Assembly (NCBI GenBank): GCA_037447125.1
Contig: JBBIHG010000017.1
Location: 1 to 49,178, forward strand
Source of the DNA: UBA2029 sp037447125
GTDB taxonomy: Bacteria; Chloroflexota; Anaerolineae; Aggregatilineales; Aggregatilineaceae
DNA length: 49,178 nucleotides
Reading direction: 5' to 3'
Positions 25,281 to 34,000 of the stretch are shown here, piece after piece. The notes below the pieces were generated by a model. The model did not search any database and had not been told where the DNA came from. It saw only the letters and a program-made list of their open reading frames with translations. Positions within the stretch are counted from its first letter, which is position 1, and the number at the start of each line of letters is the position of its first letter. A program made the translations under genes and the position numbers.

Positions 25281-26465
25281 TCAACCGGAGTCGCGGAAGT
25301 CCCAAGCGGCGGCGGAGAGCACCAGCAGCAGGAGCTGCCAGAGACCCTGGGCGACCGGGGCCGTCTCGATGTACTCGTCTGCGCGGTGCGAGTGAGCGCC
25401 GTACGACACGCCGACTGTGACTGTGGGCAGGCCCTGGGCCAGGAGGGCGTTGGCGTCGGTGCTGCCCTGCTCGAAGACCCCGGGAATGCCTGCCAGACTC
25501 AAAGCGGCGGCGGCCATCTGGGGGAGGGGGTGCGACGAGGCGACGCGACCGGTTGGCCGGTCTCCGACCACTGTAATCGTAATGTCCAGATGGGGATTGA
25601 TGGCCGAGGCGCTGATGCGCTCGCAGACGGTTCGCTCGAAGTCCTGCAGGCAGGCGGCATCTTCTGAGCGCAAGTCGAGGTAGAACTCAGCTTCAGCGGC
25701 CAGACTATTGACCGAATGCCCACCCTGGATCAGGCCAATGTTGAAGGTCGTGCGCGGACTGGCGGGCGGAGTGAGGGCGATGATCCGTGCGCCTGCCTCG
25801 ATCAGACCGTGCACGGCGCTAGGTTGGCCGAAGTGCAGCCAGCTATGTCCCCCCGGTGCGCGGCAGACGACATGCAGCCGGCGCACTGCGATCCCCGCGT
25901 GGTAGATGCGACCCAGGGCCATCCCCTCGATGACGACGGCAGCGCCGAGACGCGCGCCCAGTGCGTGCCATACAGTCCGAATGCCGTCGAGATTGCCTAA
26001 CCCTTCCTCGCGGCTGTTGGCCGCGAACCAGATGTCCGCTGGCGGGCGGACGCCGTGCCGGGCGAGCATCTCAGCCAGCGCGACCAGCGCCGCGACGCCC
26101 AGGCTGTTGTCGCCCAGCCCCGGCCCGTACACCCGCCCGACGGCGGTGCGAATCGTGAGATCGGTGTTGGCAGGGAATACCGTGTCAGTGTGCGCGGACA
26201 GCAGCAATGCAGGCCTGGAGGGGTCTTCGCCCGGCCAGTGGCCGATGACGTTATGCAGCGAATCAATACGCACATCGCACAGGCCGGCCGCGGCGAGACG
26301 GTCGCGAACGTACTCGGCCCGGCGCGCTTCGTCGAAGGTTGGGGCCGGGATCTGCTGGATGGCGATGGCGGTCCGAACAACCTCCTGCGCGTCAATGGAC
26401 TGTGCCAGGCGGTCGAAGTGCGCAGATTGCGCCCATGTTCGCACGTGCCGAGAAGTCTGCTCCAT
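25281..26465 (-). CDS. M20-family metallopeptidase
   Basis: A 394-residue zinc peptidase or amidohydrolase. Metal ligands are in order: LSAHTDTVFP (His, catalytic Asp), GLGDNSLGVAALVAL (bridging Asp), NSREEGLGN (catalytic Glu-Glu) and GAHSHRADEYIE (final His). The middle region CRAPGGHSWLHFGQPSAVH is the dimerisation (lid) domain. It is cytoplasmic, and probably cleaves a dipeptide, tripeptide or N-acyl amino acid; the exact substrate cannot be seen. The ATG at 26465 is the first possible start because in-frame stops lie just upstream. It is followed on the same strand by the kinase operon, but a separate promoter for that operon is present. Confidence 0.88.
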   Translation of the reverse strand: MEQTSRHVRTWAQSAHFDRLAQSIDAQEVVRTAIAIQQIPAPTFDEARRAEYVRDRLAAAGLCDVRIDSLHNVIGHWPGEDPSRPALLLSAHTDTVFPANTDLTIRTAVGRVYGPGLGDNSLGVAALVALAEMLARHGVRPPADIWFAANSREEGLGNLDGIRTVWHALGARLGAAVVIEGMALGRIYHAGIAVRRLHVVCRAPGGHSWLHFGQPSAVHGLIEAGARIIALTPPASPRTTFNIGLIQGGHSVNSLAAEAEFYLDLRSEDAACLQDFERTVCERISASAINPHLDITITVVGDRPTGRVASSHPLPQMAAAALSLAGIPGVFEQGSTDANALLAQGLPTVTVGVSYGAHSHRADEYIETAPVAQGLWQLLLLVLSAAAWDFRDSG

Positions 26466-26808
26466 TCCTCATCACCATCAGGGAGATTCTTGGCTGGTCT
26501 CTGGTCTCGTCCACAATCATAGCGCAAAGGCAGACATCTGCCTGGCGACACGCGACCTGACGTGACGGCAACCCCTGGCAGCCAGCGATTGGTTCGGCCA
26601 GGGTAGGAATCTGATCTGCCGAGTGTTAAGGAATGGTCTGCCAGACGCAAACCGCTCGGCAAGCGCAGGCCAGGCGGAGATGGGCCATATATGGCGGTCG
26701 GTGTGTGGGAATACTCCTAATTGTGACTGCCCGGAGTTTCCTGAGGGCCAGACCGTGGCCGGGACGTGCTGATTTCAGGTGGGGGATTCAGCCGCGCCGC
26801 GGCAGTTC

Positions 26809-26836
26809 TTGTCTTCTGCTAGCCAGCCACTATAAT
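26809..26836 (+). promoter_or_regulatory. Promoter of the atypical response-regulator gene
   Basis: TTGTCT (26809-26814) and a perfect TATAAT (26831-26836) are separated by 16 bases. The leader is about 80 bases. The rest of the 458-base spacer (26466-26923) shows nothing I can name. Confidence 0.65.
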
Positions 26837-26923
26837 GACAGGGGGCAAATGTTAAAGACCGATCCGGCGCTCTTTTTGCGCTGCTATTCATTTGCGCTAT
26901 TGCGCCTCGTGCTGGGGGGATCG

Positions 26924-27607
26924 ATGAAGGCGACCAGGATCCTGTTGATCGAGAGTGCGCGCAACAGCAGTGAGTCGTTCGCGGCGTCGCTTCAGGCCAA
27001 GTACCAGGTTGAGATCGCCCACACCGGCAAGCAGGCGATGGAGATGGCGCGCGAGGATGCGCCGGATGTGATTGTGCTTGACGCGGCCTCGCTGCGCACC
27101 TCGGGCAACCGCATCAGCTTCAGTCTGCGAGCCAGTTTCGAGCGGATCCCTCTCATCCACATCCGGGCAGCCGACGCGGCCGGCAACAGCGCAGCCGATG
27201 TGCTGCTCGTGCATCCATTCACGGCGCGCAAGCTGACCAATCGCATCGATCGCTTCACGGCCCCGGTGCAGGGCGCCCATCTCGCCGTGGGACCTTTCAC
27301 CCTCAATACCGAGAGCCAGACTCTGACCACGCCCTGGTCTGAGAAGAGGCTCACGCCCAAGCTCACCGAGCTGATGGAGTTGTTCATGGGCAACCTGAAC
27401 AACACCCTTGAGCGCAAGCACATCATGCAGGCGGTGTGGAAGACGGACTACATGGGCGACACGCGCACGCTCGACGTGCATATCCGTTGGCTGCGCAAGG
27501 CGCTTGAGCCAAATCCACGGAAGCCACAGTACATCACCACGGTGCGCGGCGTGGGCTATCGTTTTGTCGTGCCCGGCGGCGGTGATGAGATGGCCAGGCC
27601 AGTCTAG
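26924..27607 (+). CDS. OmpR/PhoB-type transcription factor with atypical receiver
   Basis: 227 residues. Residues 1 to about 110 are a receiver-like domain. It keeps the central Asp in PDVIVLDAAS, but the acidic pair after the first strand is Glu-Ser (ILLIESARN), the Thr/Ser after strand 4 is not conserved (LIHIRAADA), and the invariant Lys before Pro-Phe is His (LLVHPFTARKL). The C-terminal winged helix is typical: LTPKLTELMELFMGN, MGDTRTLDVHIRWLRKALE, YITTVRGVGYRF. It should bind DNA, but normal phosphotransfer from a histidine kinase is doubtful, and no sensor kinase gene is near. GGGGGGA before the ATG at 26924 supports this start. The regulon is unknown. Confidence 0.85.
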   Translation: MKATRILLIESARNSSESFAASLQAKYQVEIAHTGKQAMEMAREDAPDVIVLDAASLRTSGNRISFSLRASFERIPLIHIRAADAAGNSAADVLLVHPFTARKLTNRIDRFTAPVQGAHLAVGPFTLNTESQTLTTPWSEKRLTPKLTELMELFMGNLNNTLERKHIMQAVWKTDYMGDTRTLDVHIRWLRKALEPNPRKPQYITTVRGVGYRFVVPGGGDEMARPV

Positions 27608-27683
27608 CGGCTCGCTGACTCCAGCCGGCAGGCTGGTGAGCGAGCATCCTCACCAGTGCCAAAGCGGGTTTGCTGAGAGCCAA

Positions 27684-27716
27684 CACAAAAAGGCATCCTG
27701 AATGTGCAGGATGCCT
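27684..27716 (-). terminator. Terminator of rpsT
   Basis: AGGCATCCTG (27691-27700) pairs perfectly with CAGGATGCCT (27707-27716) across a 6-base loop. On the minus strand it is followed by TTTTGTGTT. It lies between convergent genes and may also stop the regulator transcript. Confidence 0.85.
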
Positions 27717-27747
27717 GTGATGGTCTGCGGACTGGACGGCGATCCGG

Positions 27748-28023
27748 CTAGGATTTCTCTGCCTCAAGACGGGCGAGCTTCTTCATCAGCCGGCTCTTGC
27801 GCCGCGCGACGTTGTTCGGGTGCAGGATGCCCTTGACAGCGGCTTTGTCCAGAGTCCGAATCGCTTCCAGCGTCGCCTGGCGAGCGTTCTCCAGGTCCGC
27901 GCCCTCGATGAAAGTGCGCGCCTTCTTGATCTCCGTGCGTGCGCGCGAACGGAAAATGCGGTTGCGCTGACGCTTCTTCTCGGAACTGCGAATGCGCTTG
28001 AGCGCAGATTTGTGATTAGCCAA
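27748..28023 (-). CDS. rpsT: 30S ribosomal protein S20
   Basis: 91 residues, basic and helical, with the family N-terminus ANHKSALKRIRSSEKKRQRN and the C-terminal RRKSRLMKKLARLE. It binds 16S rRNA during 30S assembly. The start codon is TTG (28023-28021), with CGGAG 9 bases before it; no ATG or GTG start would give the conserved N-terminus. E. coli rpsT also starts with UUG, and there the weak start is part of translational feedback by S20. A single-gene unit: promoter at 28071-28099, terminator at 27684-27716. Confidence 0.97.
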   Translation of the reverse strand: MANHKSALKRIRSSEKKRQRNRIFRSRARTEIKKARTFIEGADLENARQATLEAIRTLDKAAVKGILHPNNVARRKSRLMKKLARLEAEKS

Positions 28024-28070
28024 CGCCAGAATCTCCGATCATAACTGGAATTTGCCTTGACAGTGCCGGA

Positions 28071-28099
28071 ATTCTACCAGAACGCCCGTCTTCTGTCCA
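28071..28099 (-). promoter_or_regulatory. Promoter of rpsT
   Basis: On the minus strand, TGGACA (28094-28099) and TAGAAT (28071-28076) are separated by 17 bases, with TGG directly before the -10. Confidence 0.65.
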
Positions 28100-28133
28100 G
28101 GTTTTGTTTGGCGCCTTTGGCGCGCTCTTGAGC

Positions 28134-28161
28134 GCCGCGCGCCGCGCGCCGCGCGCCGCGC
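28134..28161. repeat. Four perfect tandem copies of a heptamer
   Basis: GCCGCGC is repeated four times without change, in the spacer between the divergent promoters of rpsT and the T-box operon. Confidence 0.8.
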
Positions 28162-28165
28162 AGTC

Positions 28166-28194
28166 TTGACCGCTCCTGCGCCCTATGGTATGCT
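28166..28194 (+). promoter_or_regulatory. Promoter of the T-box operon
   Basis: TTGACC (28166-28171) and TATGCT (28189-28194) are separated by 17 bases. Initiation near 28201 places the T-box stem I at the RNA 5' end. Confidence 0.7.
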
Positions 28195-28200
28195 CTCGGC

Positions 28201-28475
28201 AAGCTGAAAAGGCGCTGACGGAAACGAGTACGCCTCTGCGCGGCGGTCAGCGAGCCTGGGACGGTGCGAGCCAGGCCGGAAGCGGGGCGGAAAATCCTTC
28301 CTGAGCTGCAGGCTGAACGCATGTGCAATTAAGCCGGGCCGGTCTGGTCCCCGTTATCGAGACCTTGCCATGGTGGTGGCAGCAGAGCGCCTCGCCGTTT
28401 GCGGTGAGGAACAAGGGTGGTACCGCGCGAGCCAGGCTCCCGTCCCTTGAGTTGAAGGGCGGGCGTTTTGTTTCT
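28201..28475 (+). ncRNA. T-box leader, isoleucine specifier
   Basis: The T-box signature AAGGGTGGTACCGCG is at 28413-28427. Its TGGT can pair with the ACCA end of uncharged tRNA-Ile. Stem I shows GAGTA (28226-28230) on the 5' side, a stem CGCCTC/GGGGCG (28231-28236 with 28284-28289), the distal GCGAGCC and GGTGCGAGCC elements, and then GAAA-ATC. The ATC at 28294-28296 is in the specifier position and is an isoleucine codon. Uncharged tRNA-Ile should prevent termination at 28439-28474. The next four genes are not synthetases; ileS follows 2.5 kb downstream. Confidence 0.88.
28439..28474 (+). terminator. T-box terminator hairpin
   Basis: CCCG(T)CCCTT at 28439-28448 pairs with AAGGGCGGG at 28455-28463 with one bulged T, followed by CGTTTTGTTTC. 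It is the intrinsic terminator of the T-box switch. Confidence 0.8.
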
Positions 28476-28502
28476 GTGGCCGGCAGGTCGAGGGCATGGA
28501 GC

Positions 28503-29003
28503 ATGGACAACAAGGGCATGGAAAGCGTGACAATCCGGCCGGTGGAGCCGCATGACCAGGAGGCCATCGCGCGCATGTGGGCGGCGCTGAGTACTTATCA
28601 CACGCAACTGGACTCGCGCATGCCCCGGATGGCAGCGGGCGCTCCGGCTGCCTACGCCTCGCGTCTGATCGAGGTGCGCGGTGATGCACAGACCCGCGCT
28701 TTCGTCGCCGAGGTGGACGGGACTGTGGTGGGCTATGTGCTGGGAGCGATTGTGGACCTGACGCCCGATCTGTTTGAGCATGAGGATGTAGGCTTCGTCG
28801 CCGACATCTATGTTGAGCCGGCCTTCCGCCGGCGGGGCATCGCCCGGCAGTTGTTTCGCGGCATCTGCCACTGGTTTGCCGAACAGAACGTGCGCCGCGT
28901 GGAATGGCAGGTCGCTGTTGCCAACGAGGAGGCGCGACGGTTCTGGGAATCCGTGGGCGGGCGCGAGCTGGTCGTGCGCATGCGCCTGCTGGACCGCAAG
29001 TAG
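28503..29003 (+). CDS. GNAT-family N-acetyltransferase
   Basis: 166 residues. The acetyl-CoA binding motif is DIYVEPAFRRRGIARQLFRG (about 97-116), followed by the fourth conserved motif ANEEARRFWESVGG. The N-terminal half (VTIRPVEPHDQEAIARMWAAL) fits the GNAT fold. It should transfer an acetyl group to an amine; the substrate, protein or small molecule, is not evident. It is the first gene after the isoleucine T-box, so its expression should rise when tRNA-Ile is uncharged. The start at 28503 is the likeliest of two close ATGs (28503, 28518). Confidence 0.8.
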   Translation: MDNKGMESVTIRPVEPHDQEAIARMWAALSTYHTQLDSRMPRMAAGAPAAYASRLIEVRGDAQTRAFVAEVDGTVVGYVLGAIVDLTPDLFEHEDVGFVADIYVEPAFRRRGIARQLFRGICHWFAEQNVRRVEWQVAVANEEARRFWESVGGRELVVRMRLLDRK

Positions 29004-29012
29004 GGCGCGACG

Positions 29013-29843
29013 GTGGATACGCTGCGCGAGGCGCGCAGGCGCAGGCGGCTGCTGGTGCTGGGCGTGCCAGTCCTGATCCTGCTGGCGCTGGCGGGGCTGG
29101 TACCGGGCTGGCGGCTGTTCTTCCTGGGCGGGGCGCTGGGATGGCTGCTTGCCGCAGAGCTCATCTGGCGTGGCGGAGTGGGCATCAGGTACCAGAAGGC
29201 CGTCCGCCATCTGCGCGCGGGCGAACTGGATCGGGCGCTGACGGTGATGGACGGGCTGATCCAGGCTGAGCCAGAGGACGCTGACCGCCTGCGCTTCCGG
29301 GCCGAACTGCGCCGGCTGGCCGGGCATGTGGACGCGGCCAGAAGCGACTATGAGCGGCTCGTCCGCCTGGCGCCGGACTCGCCGGATGGTCACATTGGGC
29401 TGGCTGAGATCTGGACGGAGCTTGGCGAGTATGAGCGTGCGCAGGAGTGCGCCCGGCTGGCAGCAGAGCGCGATCCGTCGGGCTGGAGAGCGGCATACAC
29501 CCAGGCGCTGATCGCCGATCGTCTGGAGGATGCACCGGGAGCCATTGCTCACTCCCGGTCCGCGCTGGATGCACGCATCCCCGACCGGCGCTTTCGGCTC
29601 CTGACGAATCTGTGGCTGGCGCGCGGCTATGCCCGGCTTGGCCAGTGGGACGAAACACACGCTGCCGTGAGCCAGTTACGAGCGGACTCACGCGCATCCG
29701 CCGAGTGGGAAGCGATTCTGGCCAGCGAGTGGGTCAAGCCGATCCGCGCGCTGTTGGGCGAGGATGTGCAGTTGGCACGGGCGCTGGCCGAGGGCACTGC
29801 ATCATCGGAGGCGCTCACCGGGCCGCACGCGGACGGGTGCTGA
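29013..29843 (+). CDS. Membrane-anchored TPR protein
   Basis: 276 residues with a GTG start. The AGGG overlapping the previous stop serves as ribosome site. An Arg-rich N-terminus is followed by two close membrane helices (LLVLGVPVLILLALAGLVPG and LFFLGGALGWLLAAELIW), then about four TPR-like units (AVRHLRAGELDRALTVMDGL, AAERDPSGWRAAYTQALIAD, ARGYARLGQWDETHAAVSQL). It is likely a scaffold on the inner face of the membrane. Partners are unknown. It is the second gene of the T-box operon, 9 bases after the GNAT gene. Confidence 0.72.
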   Translation: MDTLREARRRRRLLVLGVPVLILLALAGLVPGWRLFFLGGALGWLLAAELIWRGGVGIRYQKAVRHLRAGELDRALTVMDGLIQAEPEDADRLRFRAELRRLAGHVDAARSDYERLVRLAPDSPDGHIGLAEIWTELGEYERAQECARLAAERDPSGWRAAYTQALIADRLEDAPGAIAHSRSALDARIPDRRFRLLTNLWLARGYARLGQWDETHAAVSQLRADSRASAEWEAILASEWVKPIRALLGEDVQLARALAEGTASSEALTGPHADGC

Positions 29844-29874
29844 GACGCTGCGCACCGCAGGATGGGAGGGGGAC

Positions 29875-30396
29875 ATGAGCGATCAGGCAACGCAAACCGG
29901 CCAGCGTATCCAGGAGTGGCAGAATACCCCGCCGGGCGGGTGTCTGTCAAGCCGCCTGGTGCGCCTCGTATTGATCGCGGTCGTGCTGTTCATGGTCCTG
30001 GTAGCGGTCGTCGTCGTGGTAGTACTCGGGCTGCGGGCCAGCCGTGACAAGCCGCTCGAGGTGGCCATATATCCCGGCGCGCGCCTGGTGAATCACGAAA
30101 CAGTCTACGAAGGTTTCGATCACCTGCAATACTACAGCGACGACCCGTTCGCCGCGGTCGAGGCGTTCTATTTCGAACGCGACGGCATGGTATGCGTGCG
30201 CCAGTACCGGACCGTCCAGGAGCGCCCCGGCCAGGAACCGTTGCGCGAAGGCCATCTGTCTACGCGCTGCCAGGTGGATCGTTCCGGGTATGGCATCACC
30301 CAGGTGGCGACGGTGTTGATCCAGCCGGCCTATGACGCCAATGAACAACCGACTGACCAGATTGTCATTGATATTCAGCGTTACTGGGGAGAGTGA
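29875..30396 (+). CDS. Single-pass membrane protein, paralogue A
   Basis: 173 residues. A short cytoplasmic tail is followed by one membrane helix, LVLIAVVLFMVLVAVVVVVV, and an exported domain. This domain reads VAIYPGARLVNHETV, YYSDDPFAAVEAFYFERDGMVC and TRCQVDRSGYGITQVATVLI. The pattern P-G-A-x-L-V, then a short segment, then AVEAFYFERDGMVC, is repeated in the next gene, so the two are tandem paralogues. I do not recognise a named family. GGGAGGGGGAC before the ATG is a very strong ribosome site. It is the third gene of the T-box operon. Confidence 0.7.
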   Translation: MSDQATQTGQRIQEWQNTPPGGCLSSRLVRLVLIAVVLFMVLVAVVVVVVLGLRASRDKPLEVAIYPGARLVNHETVYEGFDHLQYYSDDPFAAVEAFYFERDGMVCVRQYRTVQERPGQEPLREGHLSTRCQVDRSGYGITQVATVLIQPAYDANEQPTDQIVIDIQRYWGE

Positions 30397-30400
30397 TCGC

Positions 30401-30895
30401 GTGCCCATACTGGACTCTGAGGCCAAGGAGGATCGGCCTGTTTCTGACGCGAGCCAGCCGCGCCTGGGCGTGCCTATGTGGGCGGCGCTGCTGGCGATGG
30501 CGGCGGCATTGGTAGCCGCCGGGCTGATCCTGTGGCGGGTGGCCGGGCCGCTGTACGGGCTGCTCTTTCCCCTCGAGGCGCCTGTGCCGCCAGGAGCTGA
30601 CCTGGTGCGTCGCGAGAAGCCGGAGCAAGGAGCGGCTTCCTGGGTGTATCGCACGGCGCTCGCTGGCAGCGATGTCGCCGCCTTCTATGAGCGTGAGGGA
30701 GGAAGCTGCAACTACGCTCCGCTGCCGGGATACGTGACTGACCGCTCGCAACCCTGGGGCGGGCCGTACGCTGTGGCTACCTGCAAAGGGAAGAAAGAAG
30801 CCGCCGGCCTGGGAGTCTCGTGGGAAGTCTATATTCACAGTGGGTATTCCGACGCTGACGGACCGACCGTGTTTCGACTGTACGCATACCGGTGA
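30401..30895 (+). CDS. Single-pass membrane protein, paralogue B
   Basis: 164 residues from a GTG 4 bases after the previous stop. The N-terminal tail precedes a membrane helix near 28-48 (MWAALLAMAAALVAAGLILW) and an exported domain: PVPPGADLVRREKPEQG, ASWVYRTALAGSDVAAFYER, GGSCNYAPLPG. The domain matches paralogue A in order and in the key P-G-A-x-L-V and AAFYER...C positions but is diverged. Longer in-frame starts exist inside the previous gene; the GTG fits the GGAG 9 bases upstream. No known family is recognised. Confidence 0.68.
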   Translation: MPILDSEAKEDRPVSDASQPRLGVPMWAALLAMAAALVAAGLILWRVAGPLYGLLFPLEAPVPPGADLVRREKPEQGAASWVYRTALAGSDVAAFYEREGGSCNYAPLPGYVTDRSQPWGGPYAVATCKGKKEAAGLGVSWEVYIHSGYSDADGPTVFRLYAYR

Positions 30896-30971
30896 GGAAG
30901 GGTAACTGGTCGTTGGTTCTTAGTGATTGTCCCTGAAGATGTGTCGCCCGATGTCGGCCACTCGGCACCAG

Positions 30972-31012
30972 ACAACCAACCACCAATAACCAACAACCAA
31001 CCACCAATAACC
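30972..31012. repeat. 20-bp direct repeat upstream of ileS
   Basis: ACAACCAACCACCAATAACC occurs at 30972-30991 and 30993-31012. A partly matching inverted segment, GGTAACTGGTCGTTGG, is at 30901-30916. It lies 22 bases before the ileS start. No promoter or terminator is evident between 30896 and 31033. Confidence 0.7.
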
Positions 31013-31033
31013 CGACTGCATTCAGGAGGAGTC

Positions 31034-34000
31034 ATGTTCAGGCCAGTCACACCGAAGATTGACATCGAAGCCCTGGAACAGGAACAGCTTGCTTTCTGGC
31101 GCGAGCGCGACATCTTCCGCCGCTCGATGAAGGAGCGCGAGGGGGGGCGCGTCTACGTGTTCTACGAGGGTCCGCCGACGGCCAACGGGCGGCCCGGCAC
31201 CCACCATGTGCTGGCGCGCGCCTTCAAAGATATGTTCCCGCGCTACCACACCATGAACGGCGCTTACGTGCTGCGCAAGGGCGGGTGGGACACGCACGGC
31301 CTGCCCGTCGAGATCGAGGTCGAGAAAGAGTTGGGCCTCAAGCACAAGCACGAGATCGAGGTCTATGGCATCGCCGAGTTCAACCGCAAGTGCCGCGAGA
31401 GCGTCTTCCGCTACATTAAGGACTGGGAGCGGCTGACCGAGCGCATTGCCTTTTGGGTGGACCTGGAGAACGCCTACATCACCTATGAGAACGACTACAT
31501 CCAGAGCGTGTGGTGGATTCTGCGCCAGCTTTGGGATAAGGGGATGCTCTACCAGGGCTACAAGGTCGTGCCCTATTGTGCCCGTTGCGGGACGCCGCTG
31601 AGCAGCCATGAGGTCTCGCTCGGCTACGAGGAAGTGGCCGATCCGAGCGTCTTTGTGCGCTTCGCTGTCAGGGGCGAGCCAGGGACGCACTTCCTGGTCT
31701 GGACGACCACACCCTGGACGCTGCCCGGCAATGCGGCGCTGGCCGTCAATCGCCGCGAGACGTATGTCATGGTCGAGGGGCCTGCCGCCAACGGGCAGGG
31801 GACGGAACGGTTGATCCTGGCCCAGGCCCTGCTGGACAAGGCGCTCAACGACCCGCACGCCTACACGGTCGTGCGCGAGATGAAGGGCGAAGAACTGCTG
31901 GGGATGCGCTACGAGCCGCTCTACGCCTTCCTGCCCTTCGAACAGGATTACGCTTATGTGCTGCACGGCGACTTCGTCAGCATGGAGGATGGCTCCGGCA
32001 TCGTGCACATCGCCCCCGCCTTCGGCGCAGACGACATGGACGTGGGCCGCGAGTACGGGCTGCCGGTTATCCAGACGGTCAAGCCGGACGGCGCATTCAT
32101 AGACGCGGTGACGCCCTGGGCGGGCATGTGGGTCAAGGACGCCGATCCGCTGATTAAGAAAGAACTCAAGGCGCGCGGCCTGCTGTATAAGGCCGAGAAC
32201 TACGTGCACAACTACCCGTTCTGCTGGCGCTGCGGGACGCCGCTGCTCTACTACGCCCGCGAGACGTGGTACATCGAGTCCACGCGCTACCGCGACCAGA
32301 TGATCGCGCTCAACCAGACGATCAACTGGGTGCCGACGCATATCAAGGACGGGCGCTTCGGCAACTGGCTGGAGGAACTGCGCGATTGGGCGCTGGGCCG
32401 CGAGCGGTACTGGGGCACACCGTTGCCTGTCTGGGTGTGTGAGAACACCGAGTGCGACCACAAGCACTGCGTCGGCGGCGTGGCGGAGTTGCAGGAACTC
32501 AGCGGGCAAGACCTGTCTCAGCTTGACCTGCACCGGCCCTACGTGGACGGGATCACCTTCTCCTGCGCGCAGTGCGGCGGGACGATGCGCCGCGTGCCGG
32601 AACTGATTGACGTGTGGTTCGACAGCGGGGCGATGGCCGCCGCCCAGTGGGGCTACCCGTACAAGAACCAGGAGATGTTCGCCCGGCAGTTCCCGGCAGA
32701 CTACATCTGCGAGGCCGTAGACCAGACGCGCGGCTGGTTCTTCAGCCAGCACGCCATCGCCGTCATGACCTTCGACAGCGTCAACTTCAAGAACTGCATC
32801 TGCCTGGGCCACATCCTGGACGACCAGGGCCGCAAGATGTCCAAGAGCCTGGGCAACATCGTCGAACCGTGGAGCGTGCTGGAGAAGTATGGGGCGGACG
32901 CCTTCCGCTGGTACATGTACACCGCCGGGCCGCCCGGTGAGCCGCGCCGCTTCTCGGTGGAGCTGGTCGGCGAGGTCGTGCGCAACTTCACACTGACGCT
33001 GTGGAACGTCTACAGCTTCTTCGTCACTTATGCCAACCTGGACGGCTTTGACCCGCATAGCACGCCGGTGCCCGCCAGCGAGCGCGATCCGCTCGATCGC
33101 TGGATTCTGAGCGAACTGCACGCGCTGGTGCGCGAGGTGACGCAGGGTTACGAGACGTATGACGCCCCGCGCGCGACGCGCCCGATTGAAGCGTTCGTGG
33201 ATGGGCTGAGCAACTGGTACCTGCGCCGCTCGCGCCGGCGCTTCTGGAAGTCGGAGAGCGATGCCGACAAGCTGGCCGCCTACCAGACGCTCTACGAGTG
33301 CCTGGTGACGCTGGCCAAGCTGCTCGCCCCGACGATGCCCTTCCTTTCTGAGGCGCTGTATCGTAACCTGGTGACAACTGCCGATCCGGACGCGCCGGAG
33401 AGCGTGCACCTGGCCTTCTGGCCAGTTTGTGATGAGATGCTGATTGACGAGAAGCGGATGAGCAACATGCGCTTGGCGCAGAAGCTGGTCAGCCTGGGAC
33501 ACGCGGCGCGCAACAGCGCCGCGATCAAGGTGCGCCAGCCGCTGGCCGAGGCGGTCTTTGTCGTGCGCTACAGCACCGAGCGCGAGGTGGTACGTGATCT
33601 GGCGGCGACCATTGCCGAGGAGTTAAACGTCAAGGCAGTGCAGGTGGCTGAGTCAGCGGAGGCGATAGTTTTCTACAGTCTCAATCCGCTGCCGCAGGTC
33701 CTGGCTCGTGTCCTGAAGGGCAACTTCCCCAAGGTGCAGCGCGCGCTGCGCGAAGGTGCGCCTGCCGATGTCCAGCGCTGGGCGAAGGCGCTGCTGGCCG
33801 GAAAAACCATCAACGTGGAGGTGGATGGCCATACCTACGCCATCACGCCGGAGCAGTGCGAGGTTGTGCAGTCGGCGGCGGCGGGCTACGCGGTGGCCGA
33901 GGAGTATGGCTACGTGGCGGCGCTGGCGACGACGCTGACCGAGGAACTGATCCAGGAGGGGCTGGCCCGCGAGTTCGTGCGCCGCGTGCAGTCGCTGCGC

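Noticed and set aside
28323..28502. Upstream extension of the GNAT reading frame
   Set aside because: This stretch is the T-box leader with its terminator; the GNAT fold begins after 28503.
30972..31012. Short repeats as a CRISPR array
   Set aside because: Only two 20-base units separated by a single base, with no spacers and no cas genes in the window.
31022..33502. 826-codon minus-strand open frame inside ileS
   Set aside because: An antisense shadow of a strongly supported IleRS gene, with no ribosome site and low-complexity composition.
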